Of a stretch of 55,911 nucleotides of DNA, positions 8,965-18,216 are shown piece by piece. A program made the translations under genes and the position numbers. The stretch comes from Nostoc sp. 'Peltigera membranacea cyanobiont' 210A. Lineage in GTDB: Bacteria; Cyanobacteriota; Cyanobacteriia; Cyanobacteriales; Nostocaceae. The notes below the pieces were generated by a model. That model was not told the DNA's origin and searched no databases. It saw nothing but the letters and a program-made list of their open reading frames with translations. How positions within the stretch are numbered: the stretch's first letter is position 1; each line of letters begins with the position of its first letter. The stretch lies in NCBI RefSeq assembly GCF_002246015.1, contig NZ_NOLJ01000007.1, positions 516,792-572,702 on the forward strand, in the 5' to 3' direction.

Positions 8965-10133
8965 GAGCGTAGGTCGAATATAATCACACAGTCATTTCGC
9001 AACACACAGGGGAATTTTTGACTTAAATAGTCATAAAATTCAACGTAATAGTCCAGCCACCAAAAAGTGTGCCAAAGGAAAACGATCGCACTAGCACCTG
9101 TTTGGTACAGGCGATTGAATTCTCGGATAGCCGTTTCGTCGTCTGCTGGTTGGCCCCAATACTGCCCATTGTGTTCTGTAAAGGGGATAGTCTGAAAACC
9201 CTTGATGATTTCGTTACCGTTCAGGATGTCCTCATCGACCAAAATAAAGGATTCTTGCGGTGAGATCAGAGCTTTGAGTTCTTCGGCGATCGCATGAAGT
9301 TGACCGATGCGATTTCGCTCCATGACAAAATCTAAATCTGTGGTTACACGAACCAGATTCCACTTTTTTTGAATGCGATCAATCTCGTTAGCAGCTTGTT
9401 GAAGATCCCATCTTCGCCAAAAATAATCGAGTTCATCTAAATGGGGAGGATAAGGATGCCAAAAATGAATAACAGACTTCGGCTCAAACACAACTGGAAT
9501 TTTGGCATTATATAAAGCCAAACTAGAATCGATCCAATCTAGATAAATGATGTCTTGATCGAAAGGAGCAACTTTGTCGAAAACACTCCGGCGGTAAAGC
9601 TGACAGTGAGCCTCTCCAGACAACTCTATCGTCCGGCGATCGCAACCTCGATCGAGTTGTAGATCGCCTGTGGGTGGCAGGATTTCCCATTTGACTCCGT
9701 TGGTTGTTTGCACTGGCTGAACTTGACCCAGACCAGGGTCCCAGTGAACTTTTGTCTCTCCTGGAGGCCCTTCAATAATGCGTGGTATTGCGACATCTGC
9801 GGGATGCTCTTCACAGGCGGCGATCAGATGGGATAACCAGTCATCCTCAACCAGAACATCATTTTCTATGAAGCACACAAAATCATCTTTGGCTTCCTGA
9901 ATCACCAAGTTTTTTGACTGGTTAGGCATTAGGTAATCATTCGCGTGAATGATTTTGACATTGCTACGCCCTTTTAGTACCTGTTCTATCTGCTGCCAAT
10001 ATACCTTTGGGGTGTTGCAGTCCACTACAATCAGGTTGAAGGGGATAGAGGTGTAATCAAAAATCCTCTGCAAAGATTCAGCAGCTAGGGAAAACTGTTC
10101 GCGAGGAGAAAAGCCAATAGTTACTGTTGCCAT
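8961..10133 (-). CDS. GT2-like glycosyltransferase with C-terminal FWWLDYY module
   Basis: A 390-residue protein with a divergent GT2 domain: it opens with VTIGFSPREQFSLAAESL instead of the usual VSVIIPTYN, has LIVVDCNTP in place of VDDGS, and a possible metal site CFIENDVLVEDDWL near residue 91. A histidine-rich segment (HFWHPYPPHLDE, about 223-234) follows. Residues about 294-390 carry the shared module (ESFILVDEDIL, YWGQPADDE, WHTFWWLDYYVEF, IIFDLRS). It lies 28 bp downstream of the GT-B-like gene at 10162-11301 and overlaps the next gene by four bases. Confidence 0.82.
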   Translation of the reverse strand: MATVTIGFSPREQFSLAAESLQRIFDYTSIPFNLIVVDCNTPKVYWQQIEQVLKGRSNVKIIHANDYLMPNQSKNLVIQEAKDDFVCFIENDVLVEDDWLSHLIAACEEHPADVAIPRIIEGPPGETKVHWDPGLGQVQPVQTTNGVKWEILPPTGDLQLDRGCDRRTIELSGEAHCQLYRRSVFDKVAPFDQDIIYLDWIDSSLALYNAKIPVVFEPKSVIHFWHPYPPHLDELDYFWRRWDLQQAANEIDRIQKKWNLVRVTTDLDFVMERNRIGQLHAIAEELKALISPQESFILVDEDILNGNEIIKGFQTIPFTEHNGQYWGQPADDETAIREFNRLYQTGASAIVFLWHTFWWLDYYVEFYDYLSQKFPCVLRNDCVIIFDLRS

Positions 10134-10161
10134 AATTAATATCTCCTAAACTCAATGGCAG

Positions 10162-11301
10162 TTAGTTCATTGCCGCCTCTAGAAGAGACGAAAGAACTTT
10201 ATCTGAGTCAAAATATTCCTCTGCTAACCTCCGTGCTGCATGTTGATGTCGCTCATAGTCAGCGTTGATGGCTTCTACACCTTTTACTACCTCCTTTTGG
10301 TCGCGGAAAGTTAAAATCCCTTCTCCTATCGGCAGCCAATCGCTTAAACCTGTGTCTTGAACTAGAATTGGCCTGCCAGAAGCTAGGTAACAGACGCTGC
10401 GATCGCTAAACCAGCCACCCTTTGTAGCAACATAACCCTGTTTTGCTACTCCAAACTCAGCACGGGATGCTTGAACAAATTTCTGGTAAGACTCTGGTGT
10501 AAAGGACGCAATCCATCCGGGGATCACCTCCCAGCCGTATTGCGATAGTTCATCAGGAAAGCCGCCGCTTAAGGCAATCCGAAACTGCTGTTTGGTGAGT
10601 TGCGGTATATCAATAAACTTTAAAAACTCTTTATCCTTGTTACCGTAGGTGACTCCTTCGTATACCACCTCCTGATAACTGTGCCACTGCATAATCGAAC
10701 TGAAATAGGTGGTGTCATTGTCTTCAATTACTGGCCAGTAAGGCAGTGCTACTGGAGGTAATGTCTTTAGCCAATGCCTACCCTTTGTGGGGATAAGACA
10801 GTCTTCAGCACCAATGCGTTGCCCAATTGTGAACAGACGATCGCAATGTTCAATCGTCTGTACTAATTCCGAATTACCGTTAGCAATGTTAATCTGAGTA
10901 AAACCGGGATCGGCGTCAATGTAGATGCGGCGCTGTGGCCATCCATACTCATCTCTCCAAACAGAAAGTGGTGAGCCACGGATAATCATTAAATCAGCCT
11001 GGGAGCAGATGTCGCTCAAATTGTCAATCTCCATACCGACTGAATGCTCGTCAGTTCGGTAAATCCACTTATCTTTGAAACCAAGCGGTTCTAGGCAGTT
11101 TTTAAGATAATTTTTAGGATACTCTAACTCCGTCGTGATTTGCTCGGTCTCCCAGTTGTAAACCCACGACTTTGATCCACATTCTTCCAAGTAGAAAATA
11201 TCATGCCCAAGGGCACGCAGACCCAGAAGGTATTGCAGGTCAGACCAGGCGTTGCCTCCTATGGGAAACCGACCTATAGCACTAGCAAAAATTATAATCA
11301 T
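10162..11301 (-). CDS. GT-B-like glycosyltransferase, paralogue 1 of 3
   Basis: The 379-residue protein begins with a Rossmann-type strand and a helix typical of GT-B enzymes (IIIFASAIGRFPIGGNAWSD, LLGLRALGHDIFYLEE). The C-terminal half holds a motif shared with two neighbours: EFGVAKQGY, then GWFSDRS at 296-302, CYLASGRPILVQDTGLSDWL and GEGILTF, resembling the donor-binding half of GT1/GT4-type enzymes where a Gly-Arg-Pro turn precedes the sugar-binding loop. The last 40 residues (HAARRLAEEYFDSDKVL) are also typical of glycosyltransferase C-termini. Substrate unknown. The ATGA overlap with the upstream GT2 gene (start 11301, stop 11298) indicates coupled translation. Confidence 0.75.
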   Translation of the reverse strand: MIIIFASAIGRFPIGGNAWSDLQYLLGLRALGHDIFYLEECGSKSWVYNWETEQITTELEYPKNYLKNCLEPLGFKDKWIYRTDEHSVGMEIDNLSDICSQADLMIIRGSPLSVWRDEYGWPQRRIYIDADPGFTQINIANGNSELVQTIEHCDRLFTIGQRIGAEDCLIPTKGRHWLKTLPPVALPYWPVIEDNDTTYFSSIMQWHSYQEVVYEGVTYGNKDKEFLKFIDIPQLTKQQFRIALSGGFPDELSQYGWEVIPGWIASFTPESYQKFVQASRAEFGVAKQGYVATKGGWFSDRSVCYLASGRPILVQDTGLSDWLPIGEGILTFRDQKEVVKGVEAINADYERHQHAARRLAEEYFDSDKVLSSLLEAAMN

Positions 11302-12638
11302 CGTACCTCAACTCTTTCTAACTCGTCTTGAGCGGTAAATGCCAGTTCATGCTGTAGATTGAATACGACAAAATAGTTGTTTTCTAGGATGCAGTCGAAT
11401 TTTGTTCTCAGGTAGTCATAAAACTGGGAATAGTGCTCAAACCACCAAAAGGAAGACCAAGCGAAAACAATAAAGTTGACTCTCAATTGGCGCAACCGCT
11501 CTAGCTCCTGAATGGCAGTGCTATCATCCGCAGGTAAACCCCAGTATTTTCCTTCACGTTCCAGAAAAGGTATAGTCAACCACTTGGCAAAAGTGTCTTT
11601 TCCGAGTTTGTTTTCATCAACAAGAATAAAGGTTTCTTCTTTGGAAATAATAGTTTCCAATTGTTTTGTCGATTGCCTAACCTGCTTTAGCCAGCGTGCT
11701 TCAGAGCCTTTGCTATAAGCTTTGGCAAGCTCTGAACCCATAACAGGTAAGTATTCAGTAGCAACAATCAAATCGCGCCCCAAATTTTGTTGATGATTTT
11801 TCGCCCATTTGGCTAGTTCACTGTAACAAAGTAAGCGATCGCGCCAACTCAGGGGCGCTCGATTGATGCCTGCCATATATTCGGCAAACATCCTCCAGGA
11901 TGGAAAAATAAGCTTTCCAGCCATTTTTGGGTCGAACCAGACAATAGCCTTATGAGGTTGGCGATAATCATAGGCACGCGATCCCCGCTGACTGTGGTCT
12001 CGACTATAGAAGAGATACTCAGAAATCTCATAAAATCTTCCATAAAGACTTAATTCAGCAAGTAAAGGCAGATCGTGGGCCGGATAATTTCCCAGCAAAG
12101 GAGTTTTGTTCAGGACATCTGTCCGAATTACCCCTGATATCGGATTAGATGACTGGAAAATATCCTCGCTAATAACCTCTCGAAATCTTTTGCAGGGAAT
12201 TGTTGAACTGATCTCTGCGTTGGATTTTAACTTTTTGAAAGGTTTTCCTTGAGCATTAATAGTAATTGTTCTGGCATGGCACAAGATTATTGTCGGTTCT
12301 CGATCAAGAACATTGACGCATTCAGCTAGAAAAGTAGATGCACACACATCATCGTGAGCTGCCCATTTGAAATATTCGCCGATAGCCGCTTGAAACACGC
12401 GGTTGAAGTTGTCGGCAGCTCCAAGGTTTTCTGAATTACGAAAGTAACGAACTCGCTGATCTTGAGCTACATACGCCTGACAGATTGCTTCAGTTTGATC
12501 GGTCGAAGCGTTATCTGAGATGATTAATTCAAAATCCTCAAATGTCTGATTCAGGATAGAATCAATCGCCTCTTTTATAAAGCTTTCTCCGTTATAAACA
12601 GGAAGACCAATACTTACCTTTGGTGATTGAGTGTTCAT
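11298..12638 (-). CDS. GT2 glycosyltransferase with C-terminal FWWFEHY module
   Basis: At 446 residues this is the longest of the four related GT2 proteins. The catalytic domain has VSIGLPVYNGESFIKEAIDS, LIISDNASTDQTEAI and WAAHDDVCAS near residue 93, where HDD replaces DxD. A central helical part (about 200-330) follows. The shared module spans about 335-446 (ETFILVDENKLG, YWGLPADDSTAIQELERLR, SSFWWFEHY, VVFNL) and is the most divergent copy: FWWFEHY replaces FWWLDYY, and an acidic tail of some 18 residues is added. A 76-bp gap separates it from the gene upstream. Confidence 0.86.
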   Translation of the reverse strand: MNTQSPKVSIGLPVYNGESFIKEAIDSILNQTFEDFELIISDNASTDQTEAICQAYVAQDQRVRYFRNSENLGAADNFNRVFQAAIGEYFKWAAHDDVCASTFLAECVNVLDREPTIILCHARTITINAQGKPFKKLKSNAEISSTIPCKRFREVISEDIFQSSNPISGVIRTDVLNKTPLLGNYPAHDLPLLAELSLYGRFYEISEYLFYSRDHSQRGSRAYDYRQPHKAIVWFDPKMAGKLIFPSWRMFAEYMAGINRAPLSWRDRLLCYSELAKWAKNHQQNLGRDLIVATEYLPVMGSELAKAYSKGSEARWLKQVRQSTKQLETIISKEETFILVDENKLGKDTFAKWLTIPFLEREGKYWGLPADDSTAIQELERLRQLRVNFIVFAWSSFWWFEHYSQFYDYLRTKFDCILENNYFVVFNLQHELAFTAQDELERVEVR

Positions 12639-12714
12639 AATCTCATTTATTTTAAATTTGTTAAATGTTTTGATTAGATATATTACCTGATGATTTCTCC
12701 TTCTCTATAGGCAG

Positions 12715-13917
12715 TCAGACTCGAAATGGAGATAGATCAGGTGTGTCCGTGGTTAAAACTGTCTCCAGTAGTCGAGGTAGCACCACTTTGTAACTGAAGA
12801 ATTGCTCGGCTAATTCCCGTGCTGCCTGACAGTGAGCCTGATAATTTGTATTGACGCGCTCTATGCAGCCTACGGCTTCTTCCAAGGATGAAAATGCCAG
12901 CACACCTTGCCCCGTCGGTAACCAATCGCTAAATCCGGTATCTTGTAAGATGACGGGACGACTAGCGGCGATATAGCAGACGCTGCGATCGCTAAACCAA
13001 CCGCTACGGGTTTTGACATAAGCTTGTTTGGCAACGCTAAACTCCCCACGGGAGCCAATCAGGTAAGTTCTGTATGTTGACAGACTAGCGCTAATTTCCC
13101 TACCATCTCGAACTAACCAGCCTTCTGCCTGTAAAGATTTCGCAATCTCTGCTATTTCTGCGTCCTTGCCGGCAAGAGCGAGTTCGAGTTTCTGCGAACA
13201 GTAACTAGGGAGTTCCAGCAAGCGCATGAATTCCTGATCTTTCTGTCCATAATGTTCGCCTTTGTAAGTCACACCCCCATAAGCATTCCAATTGGCAATT
13301 GTAGTGAATGGTAAATTTGCGCGTTCTTCGCCACTATCTTCTGGAGTAAGTATCGGGCTTTTCCAGATATCTGATACAACGGGCGGTACGGTGGGGAGCC
13401 ATTCAATTCCATCACTCGGTATGCCGCAATCGGGTTGTCCAATATTAACGCCATAACTAAAGTAGGCGTGATACTCGTTGCGCCCTTCGGCAGCAAATGT
13501 CCCAATCTGGGTAAAGAATGGGTCCATATCGATTAATATTCGGTGTTTACATAAAAGAAATTCAGGTAACCAGCAAACTCCACCGATATTCAATAGCAGA
13601 TCCGCCGTCCTGAGCATCTGCTTTATTTCTTGCCAATCCGCACCGTAGACAGTTCCTGTATCCCGATTTACATAGCACAGTGTTGCATTCACGCCATAGG
13701 TGTTTATTAGGGTCTGGACTGCGTGCAAACCAAGGTGCGGATCATCATTGTAATTGTGGTTGATCGGGTTGTAGCAGGACTGAGGCCAGCCGCTTTCCTC
13801 CAGGTATAAAACTTCATGTCCCAGATGATGTAGCCCTAACACGTAGTGAAAGTAGGCTAAAAGATTGCCAGCTACTGGATGTCGAATCATATATCCACAA
13901 ACAACAATGCGTGCCAT
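12715..13917 (-). CDS. GT-B-like glycosyltransferase, paralogue 2 of 3
   Basis: A 400-residue paralogue of the products of 10162-11301 and 13920-15101. It opens RIVVCGYMIRHPVAGNLLAY and has the diagnostic C-terminal block EFSVAKQAYVK, SGWFSDRSVCYIAASRPVIL, QDTGFSDWLPTGQG. All three share the N-terminal pattern of a hydrophobic strand, HP-x-AG or similar, and LGH/LGY before YLEESG or a related string, which supports one duplicated family. The gap to the upstream gene is only two bases. It probably adds one sugar of a repeating unit; donor unknown. Confidence 0.75.
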   Translation of the reverse strand: MARIVVCGYMIRHPVAGNLLAYFHYVLGLHHLGHEVLYLEESGWPQSCYNPINHNYNDDPHLGLHAVQTLINTYGVNATLCYVNRDTGTVYGADWQEIKQMLRTADLLLNIGGVCWLPEFLLCKHRILIDMDPFFTQIGTFAAEGRNEYHAYFSYGVNIGQPDCGIPSDGIEWLPTVPPVVSDIWKSPILTPEDSGEERANLPFTTIANWNAYGGVTYKGEHYGQKDQEFMRLLELPSYCSQKLELALAGKDAEIAEIAKSLQAEGWLVRDGREISASLSTYRTYLIGSRGEFSVAKQAYVKTRSGWFSDRSVCYIAASRPVILQDTGFSDWLPTGQGVLAFSSLEEAVGCIERVNTNYQAHCQAARELAEQFFSYKVVLPRLLETVLTTDTPDLSPFRV

Positions 13918-13919
13918 GC

Positions 13920-15101
13920 TTATAACCCCGCTCGCTCCATTAGGCTGCCAATCACTTTCTCTGCGGCAAAGTACTCTGAGGCAATTTCACGGGCTGCCCG
14001 GCAATTGCCTTCGTAGTCGCTTTCGATCGCATCCACTGCCGCCAGAATATCTTCCATAGTGTTAAATGCAAATAATCCCTTCCCCGTGGGCAAGAACTTG
14101 CTAAACCCTGTTTCTTGGGTGATTACAGGACGCCCTGCTGCCAAATAGCAGGCAGAGCGATCGCTAAACCAGCCACTATGCAATCGCGTGTATTGATCCT
14201 TAGCTACAGTAAATTCTCCGCGCGATCGCTGGATATAACTGCGGTAAGAATTTAGATTTTGGGAGAGTTCTATTGAATCTACCTGGCTCCAACCGTGTTT
14301 TTGTAGCAGGTATCGCACATCCTGACTTACATCAGCAGCCGCAATCTCAAATTGCACTGAACGCTGGTGCGGCAGATCGATAAATTTTTTAAACTCGCGT
14401 GCCTTTCGCCAGTAATAGGTTTCACCCTGATAGGTAATATCTTTACCTCCCTTATTGTCCCAGGTGGTAATAGTGTTGTAAGCTATGCCTGGTGTGTTAT
14501 CTGACGTATTCCACAAGTCTGTTGCGATCGGTTGACGAGTCGGCAACCACTGAAAGCGATCCGTTGTTACTCCACAATCAGGCGCACCCAGATTTTCTCC
14601 AAAGCTAAAGTGTGTATCATGGGCTTCCAGGTCAGCAATTAAGGTTTCGTCTCCCTGAACAACCCGAATTTGAGATCCAACTGGATCGGACTCAACATAG
14701 ATGCGGCGACGACAAGCCAAATGCTCCTCACGGATTTCTTGAGCGCCAGTTACATTCAAGAATGCGTCTGCTTCCTTATATAGGTTGAGGATTTGGGTTT
14801 CGCTCATCCCATAACACTCGCCCCCTGGATAGTGGCCGCGAAATCCCCAACGCTCTTTAAAGCCATAGGCCTCCAAAATGGGTGCGACTCGCTTAATGTT
14901 CTCGGTAGCGTCTGGAGATAGATCGTTGATTAAGGGGTTGTAAATCCAGCGTCCTGAATCTTCGATGTAGTAGGGGTCATAGCCGAGTTGACGCAGCCCT
15001 AGCATATAGTGGAGAAATTGATAGGTTACTCCTGCTAAGGGATACCAGAACAAAATCCCGAAGACAATAATTTTTCCCTTAGTAGGGGGTTCACAATTCA
15101 T
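13920..15101 (-). CDS. GT-B-like glycosyltransferase, paralogue 3 of 3
   Basis: This 393-residue protein carries the same architecture as its two neighbours: IIVFGILFWYPLAGVTYQFL at the N-terminus, LGYDPYYIEDSGRWIYNPL, and the C-terminal block EFTVAKDQY, SGWFSDRSACYLAAGRPVIT, QETGFSKFLPTGKG, then HxxARE-like AAREIASEYFAAEKVI. Compared with the others, the acidic residue in QxTG is E rather than D. Its start overlaps the upstream acyltransferase stop by 11 bases, so it is co-translated with it. Confidence 0.75.
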   Translation of the reverse strand: MNCEPPTKGKIIVFGILFWYPLAGVTYQFLHYMLGLRQLGYDPYYIEDSGRWIYNPLINDLSPDATENIKRVAPILEAYGFKERWGFRGHYPGGECYGMSETQILNLYKEADAFLNVTGAQEIREEHLACRRRIYVESDPVGSQIRVVQGDETLIADLEAHDTHFSFGENLGAPDCGVTTDRFQWLPTRQPIATDLWNTSDNTPGIAYNTITTWDNKGGKDITYQGETYYWRKAREFKKFIDLPHQRSVQFEIAAADVSQDVRYLLQKHGWSQVDSIELSQNLNSYRSYIQRSRGEFTVAKDQYTRLHSGWFSDRSACYLAAGRPVITQETGFSKFLPTGKGLFAFNTMEDILAAVDAIESDYEGNCRAAREIASEYFAAEKVIGSLMERAGL

Positions 15102-15690
15102 GCTTGCTACCTCCTGCCTCTAACTGCCGAACGATCCGGGCAGGATTGCCAGCCACAACGGTGTACGGTGGAACATCCTGGCTAACAACAGATCGGGCAC
15201 CGACGATCGCCCCTTCGCCTATTGTTACCCCCGGCAAAATACAGGAATCAAATCCAATCCAGACGTTATCTTGAATCCAAATTGGTTGGGCTGGGACATC
15301 GGCGCTAGAGAATTGAGAAAGTTGACACGATGCTCGTTCTAAAATTTTTCGTCGCTTGGCAATGTCGAATGGTAAACGGTAGGTATCCATGAGGACAACT
15401 TGCCAGGAGATTAAAGCATAATTGCCAATCTTCAGTTCGGCATCACAGACGATGCGGGCCCCGTGAATCAATGCATGTTCCCCCACCTTTACCTGAGCGT
15501 CGGAACCCAGGTCAAACATAGTATCTTTATATACAGCAGAGCCATTACCTAATCGTAGCCCTACTGGCAATTGGCTGCGGTAAAGTTTAAAGCTGAGACT
15601 AGTCTCAATGTAAGTGTCGTCTCCTAAAACAACATTATCGGGAATTGTTCCCGGATACCAGTCCCACGGTAATGTTCGTGTGGCATCCAT
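15091..15690 (-). CDS. Left-handed beta-helix (hexapeptide repeat) acyltransferase
   Basis: A 199-residue protein with the imperfect hexapeptide rungs of the LbH acyltransferase family: AQVKVGEHALIHGARIVCDAELKIGNYALI, then after a loop IWIQDNVWIGFDSCILPGVTIGEGAIVGARSVVSQDV (cited here as separate stretches around residues 64-95 and 135-172). It ends PPYTVVAGNPARIVRQL, the signature ending of maltose/galactoside O-acetyltransferases. Such enzymes move an acetyl or other acyl group from acyl-CoA to a sugar hydroxyl or amine. The start codon overlaps the stop of the next acyltransferase by one base (TAATG). It likely decorates the glycan made by this cluster. Confidence 0.85.
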   Translation of the reverse strand: MDATRTLPWDWYPGTIPDNVVLGDDTYIETSLSFKLYRSQLPVGLRLGNGSAVYKDTMFDLGSDAQVKVGEHALIHGARIVCDAELKIGNYALISWQVVLMDTYRLPFDIAKRRKILERASCQLSQFSSADVPAQPIWIQDNVWIGFDSCILPGVTIGEGAIVGARSVVSQDVPPYTVVAGNPARIVRQLEAGGSKHEL

Positions 15691-16268
15691 TAGGCTTCTA
15701 CCTCCCCAATCACCTGGGCTGGATTGCCCATCACCCTGCTACAGGGTGGTATATTCCGTGTCACCAATGCCCCAGCCTCAATCCAAGCTCCGGCACCAAT
15801 GCGAACTCCTTTGAGGATTGTGACATTGGGGCCAACCCAAACATCATCCTCGATAATCACCGGCTGGCGCATCACAGGAGGGCGGAGCCGTCCTTTTCCC
15901 AGAGGAGAGCAGGCGATCGCATCTGCAATTCGTTCTGCTGGTGCGATTGGATGAAAGTCAGTGTCAGCGATCGTGGTATTCCATCCCAAAACCACATAGT
16001 TGCCGATGGAAATTTCCTGTTCGCAAAGCAGGATAACACTAGTCAAATAGCAATAGTTTCCAATTTCAACCCTAGCAGCTTCGCCCAACGCAAAGTGGAC
16101 ATAATCCAACGTGCAGTTTTCTCCGACGAGCAGCGCGGGATTGACACGGCTCTGAAAGCGAGCAAAACAGCGCTCATCGTGGTTGATAACACTGTTGAGT
16201 CCTACTTGGACATTGGGTGGAATAGTTCTTGTCTGGCGATCGAGTGGCTGGCTGGTTAAATCATTCAT
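15690..16268 (-). CDS. Left-handed beta-helix acyltransferase
   Basis: Second hexapeptide-repeat acyltransferase, about 192 residues from the ATG at 16268. Rungs include ARVEIGNYCYLTSVILLCEQ, EISIGNYVVLGWNTTI, VIIEDDVWVGPNVTILKGV and RIGAGAWIEAGALVTRNI, closing with PPCSRVMGNPAQVIGEV. The catalytic histidine candidate is in TDFHP. The open frame extends to 16472, but that extra 68 residues is basic, lacks repeats and overlaps the upstream ABC gene, so I place the start at MNDLTSQPLDRQ. No strong ribosome-binding site precedes it. It pairs with 15091-15690 through a one-base overlap. Confidence 0.8.
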   Translation of the reverse strand: MNDLTSQPLDRQTRTIPPNVQVGLNSVINHDERCFARFQSRVNPALLVGENCTLDYVHFALGEAARVEIGNYCYLTSVILLCEQEISIGNYVVLGWNTTIADTDFHPIAPAERIADAIACSPLGKGRLRPPVMRQPVIIEDDVWVGPNVTILKGVRIGAGAWIEAGALVTRNIPPCSRVMGNPAQVIGEVEA

Positions 16269-16410
16269 GAATTCAAGGGAGCGCTGTATGTTGTAATGCA
16301 AATCAAGATGAATTGGTAAACATATTTTTGTAATAAAGTTAATCAGTATTTCAATCCTCGGATATTTTTGGCAATTGCTGTATTTACGTCTTTTAAAATG
16401 CTTCAAGTGT

Positions 16411-18216
16411 CTAGGCTGATGCTGGTTGGGTTGAGCCAAAGTGTAATTTATACAACCTCTTGTAATAGCCACTAAACGCTAGTAACTCCTCATGAGTTCC
16501 CATCTCTACTACTTTCCCCCGATCCAAAACTACGATTCGGTCGGCTCGTTGAATTGTCGAAAGGCGATGGGCAATGATAAACGTAGTCCGTCCTGCCATC
16601 AGTCGCTCTAATGCCTCCAGCAGCAGAAACTCGGTTTGAGCATCTAGGGCAGAGGTAGGTTCATCCAGAATTAGCACTGGAGCATCCTTGAGCAGGGCGC
16701 GGGCGATCGCTAATCGTTGTTTCTCGCCCCCTGAAAGTGTGGCTCCGCGCTCACCAATTACCGTGTCATAACCTTGGGGTAATCGTTGAATAAAGGTGTC
16801 AGCATTCGCAGCTTGGGCGGCTTTGACGATCGCTTCGCGGCTAGCATTAAAGCAGCCATAGGCAATGTTCTCTGCGATAGTTATCGGCAGCAAAAACGGC
16901 TCTTGTAGCACTAGGGCAATCTGCTCGCGCAAGTTTTTGACTGGCACACTTTGGACATCTACTCCATCAAAAAGAACTTGTCCCTGCCAGGGGTCAAAAA
17001 AACGGAGAATCAGGGAGACTAGAGTAGTTTTGCCAGCACCCGTTGCCCCTACTAGTGCGATCGTTTCTCCCGGTCGCGCTTCTAGGGTAATTTCTTGAAG
17101 GACGGGATAGTTCGGTTCGTAACCGAAGGTGACTTTCTCTAAACATACGTGTCCGCGTCCTCCCACTGGACGAACTGGCAATGGTCTAACATTAGGAGCA
17201 TCCTGCACCCCATCTTGAGCATCCAAAACCTCTAGCACTCTTTGAGCACTAGCAGCTGCGCCAGCAAAACTAGAGGACATATAAGCCAGAGTCGCCATCG
17301 GCACGTACAAGGAGGCGAGATAAGAAAGAAAGACTAGTAAAGAACCAATTGAGAGTGACCCATCCAAAACCTGGAAGCCACCGTAAGCCATGATTGCTGC
17401 TGTTCCGACTGCGGTTACACCGCCCACCCCAACTTTGAATTGCATTTGGGCAAGGATAGAGCGTACATAAGCTTGCAGGGCTTTTTGAGACAGGTAGCGA
17501 AAGCGCTCATCTTCGTGTGCTTCACGTCCGAATGCTTGAATAATCGGTATTGCTGTCAAAGTCTGCTCGCTGAGTGCGACGATCTCACCTTCAAATTGTT
17601 GATACTGATAGGTTCGTTCAGTCATGGGCTGGTTAAAGACCCAAATTAGTAAGATTATTAAAGGAGCAATCATCAGCGAGAGCAGTGAAAGCAGTTGATT
17701 AATCTGCCACATCACGGCGAACATTGCGACCAAATTCACCAAGGAAGTAAGCACGGGTAGAAAAACCCCCATTGCCAGATTCTGAATACAGATGCTGTCG
17801 GTCATTACCCGCCTAACCAGATCGCCAGCACGCTGTTGGTTGTGGAATCTCAAAGAAAGATGCTGTAAGCGATCGAACAGTGCTGCTCCCAAGTCATAAA
17901 CCATCTGGCTGCCAACACCAGCTCCAACATATTCCTGTATCAGTCGAACTCCCTCACTGGATAAAAATAAAACGATTGTGGCAGCTGCTAACCAAGCGAG
18001 CAACTGAATATCGGATTCACTACCAGGCAAGGTTTTGAGCCAAAGAACGCTATTTGGCAGCGATTGGTTGTTCAGGACGCAATCAACAATTAACTTCAAA
18101 GGCCAAGGCTTGAGTACATTTAGCCCTACATTAATCAGCATTAGCAGCATGACAAAAATTAGTCCGCGCCAACGAACCAGGGCGTAACGTGCCAATCGCA
18201 GCCACCACAGTTTCAT
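16411..18216 (-). CDS. ABC exporter half-transporter (TMD-NBD fusion)
   Basis: The 601-residue protein has six predicted transmembrane helices (about 15-300) fused to an ATPase domain: Walker A GATGAGKTT near 390, Q-loop LVLQEPFLLP, signature LSGGEKQR, Walker B VLILDEPTSALD and H-loop IIAHRLST. This is the MsbA/HepA-like type that flips lipid-linked or other bulky substrates. Its gene follows the second ABC gene with a four-base overlap, so the two very probably form a heterodimer. The ATPase halves are almost the same in both genes while the membrane halves differ. In this context the likely cargo is a glycolipid or a lipid-linked oligosaccharide. Confidence 0.9.
   Translation of the reverse strand: MKLWWLRLARYALVRWRGLIFVMLLMLINVGLNVLKPWPLKLIVDCVLNNQSLPNSVLWLKTLPGSESDIQLLAWLAAATIVLFLSSEGVRLIQEYVGAGVGSQMVYDLGAALFDRLQHLSLRFHNQQRAGDLVRRVMTDSICIQNLAMGVFLPVLTSLVNLVAMFAVMWQINQLLSLLSLMIAPLIILLIWVFNQPMTERTYQYQQFEGEIVALSEQTLTAIPIIQAFGREAHEDERFRYLSQKALQAYVRSILAQMQFKVGVGGVTAVGTAAIMAYGGFQVLDGSLSIGSLLVFLSYLASLYVPMATLAYMSSSFAGAAASAQRVLEVLDAQDGVQDAPNVRPLPVRPVGGRGHVCLEKVTFGYEPNYPVLQEITLEARPGETIALVGATGAGKTTLVSLILRFFDPWQGQVLFDGVDVQSVPVKNLREQIALVLQEPFLLPITIAENIAYGCFNASREAIVKAAQAANADTFIQRLPQGYDTVIGERGATLSGGEKQRLAIARALLKDAPVLILDEPTSALDAQTEFLLLEALERLMAGRTTFIIAHRLSTIQRADRIVVLDRGKVVEMGTHEELLAFSGYYKRLYKLHFGSTQPASA

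Noticed and set aside
15645..16259. A 204-codon plus-strand open frame opposite the acyltransferase genes
   Set aside because: It runs antisense to well-supported hexapeptide-repeat genes, resembles no family and has a composition expected from the opposite strand of a coding region.
16269..16472. N-terminal extension of the second acyltransferase
   Set aside because: The extra 68 residues are basic, lack hexapeptide repeats and overlap the ABC gene; the ATG at 16268 is preferred.
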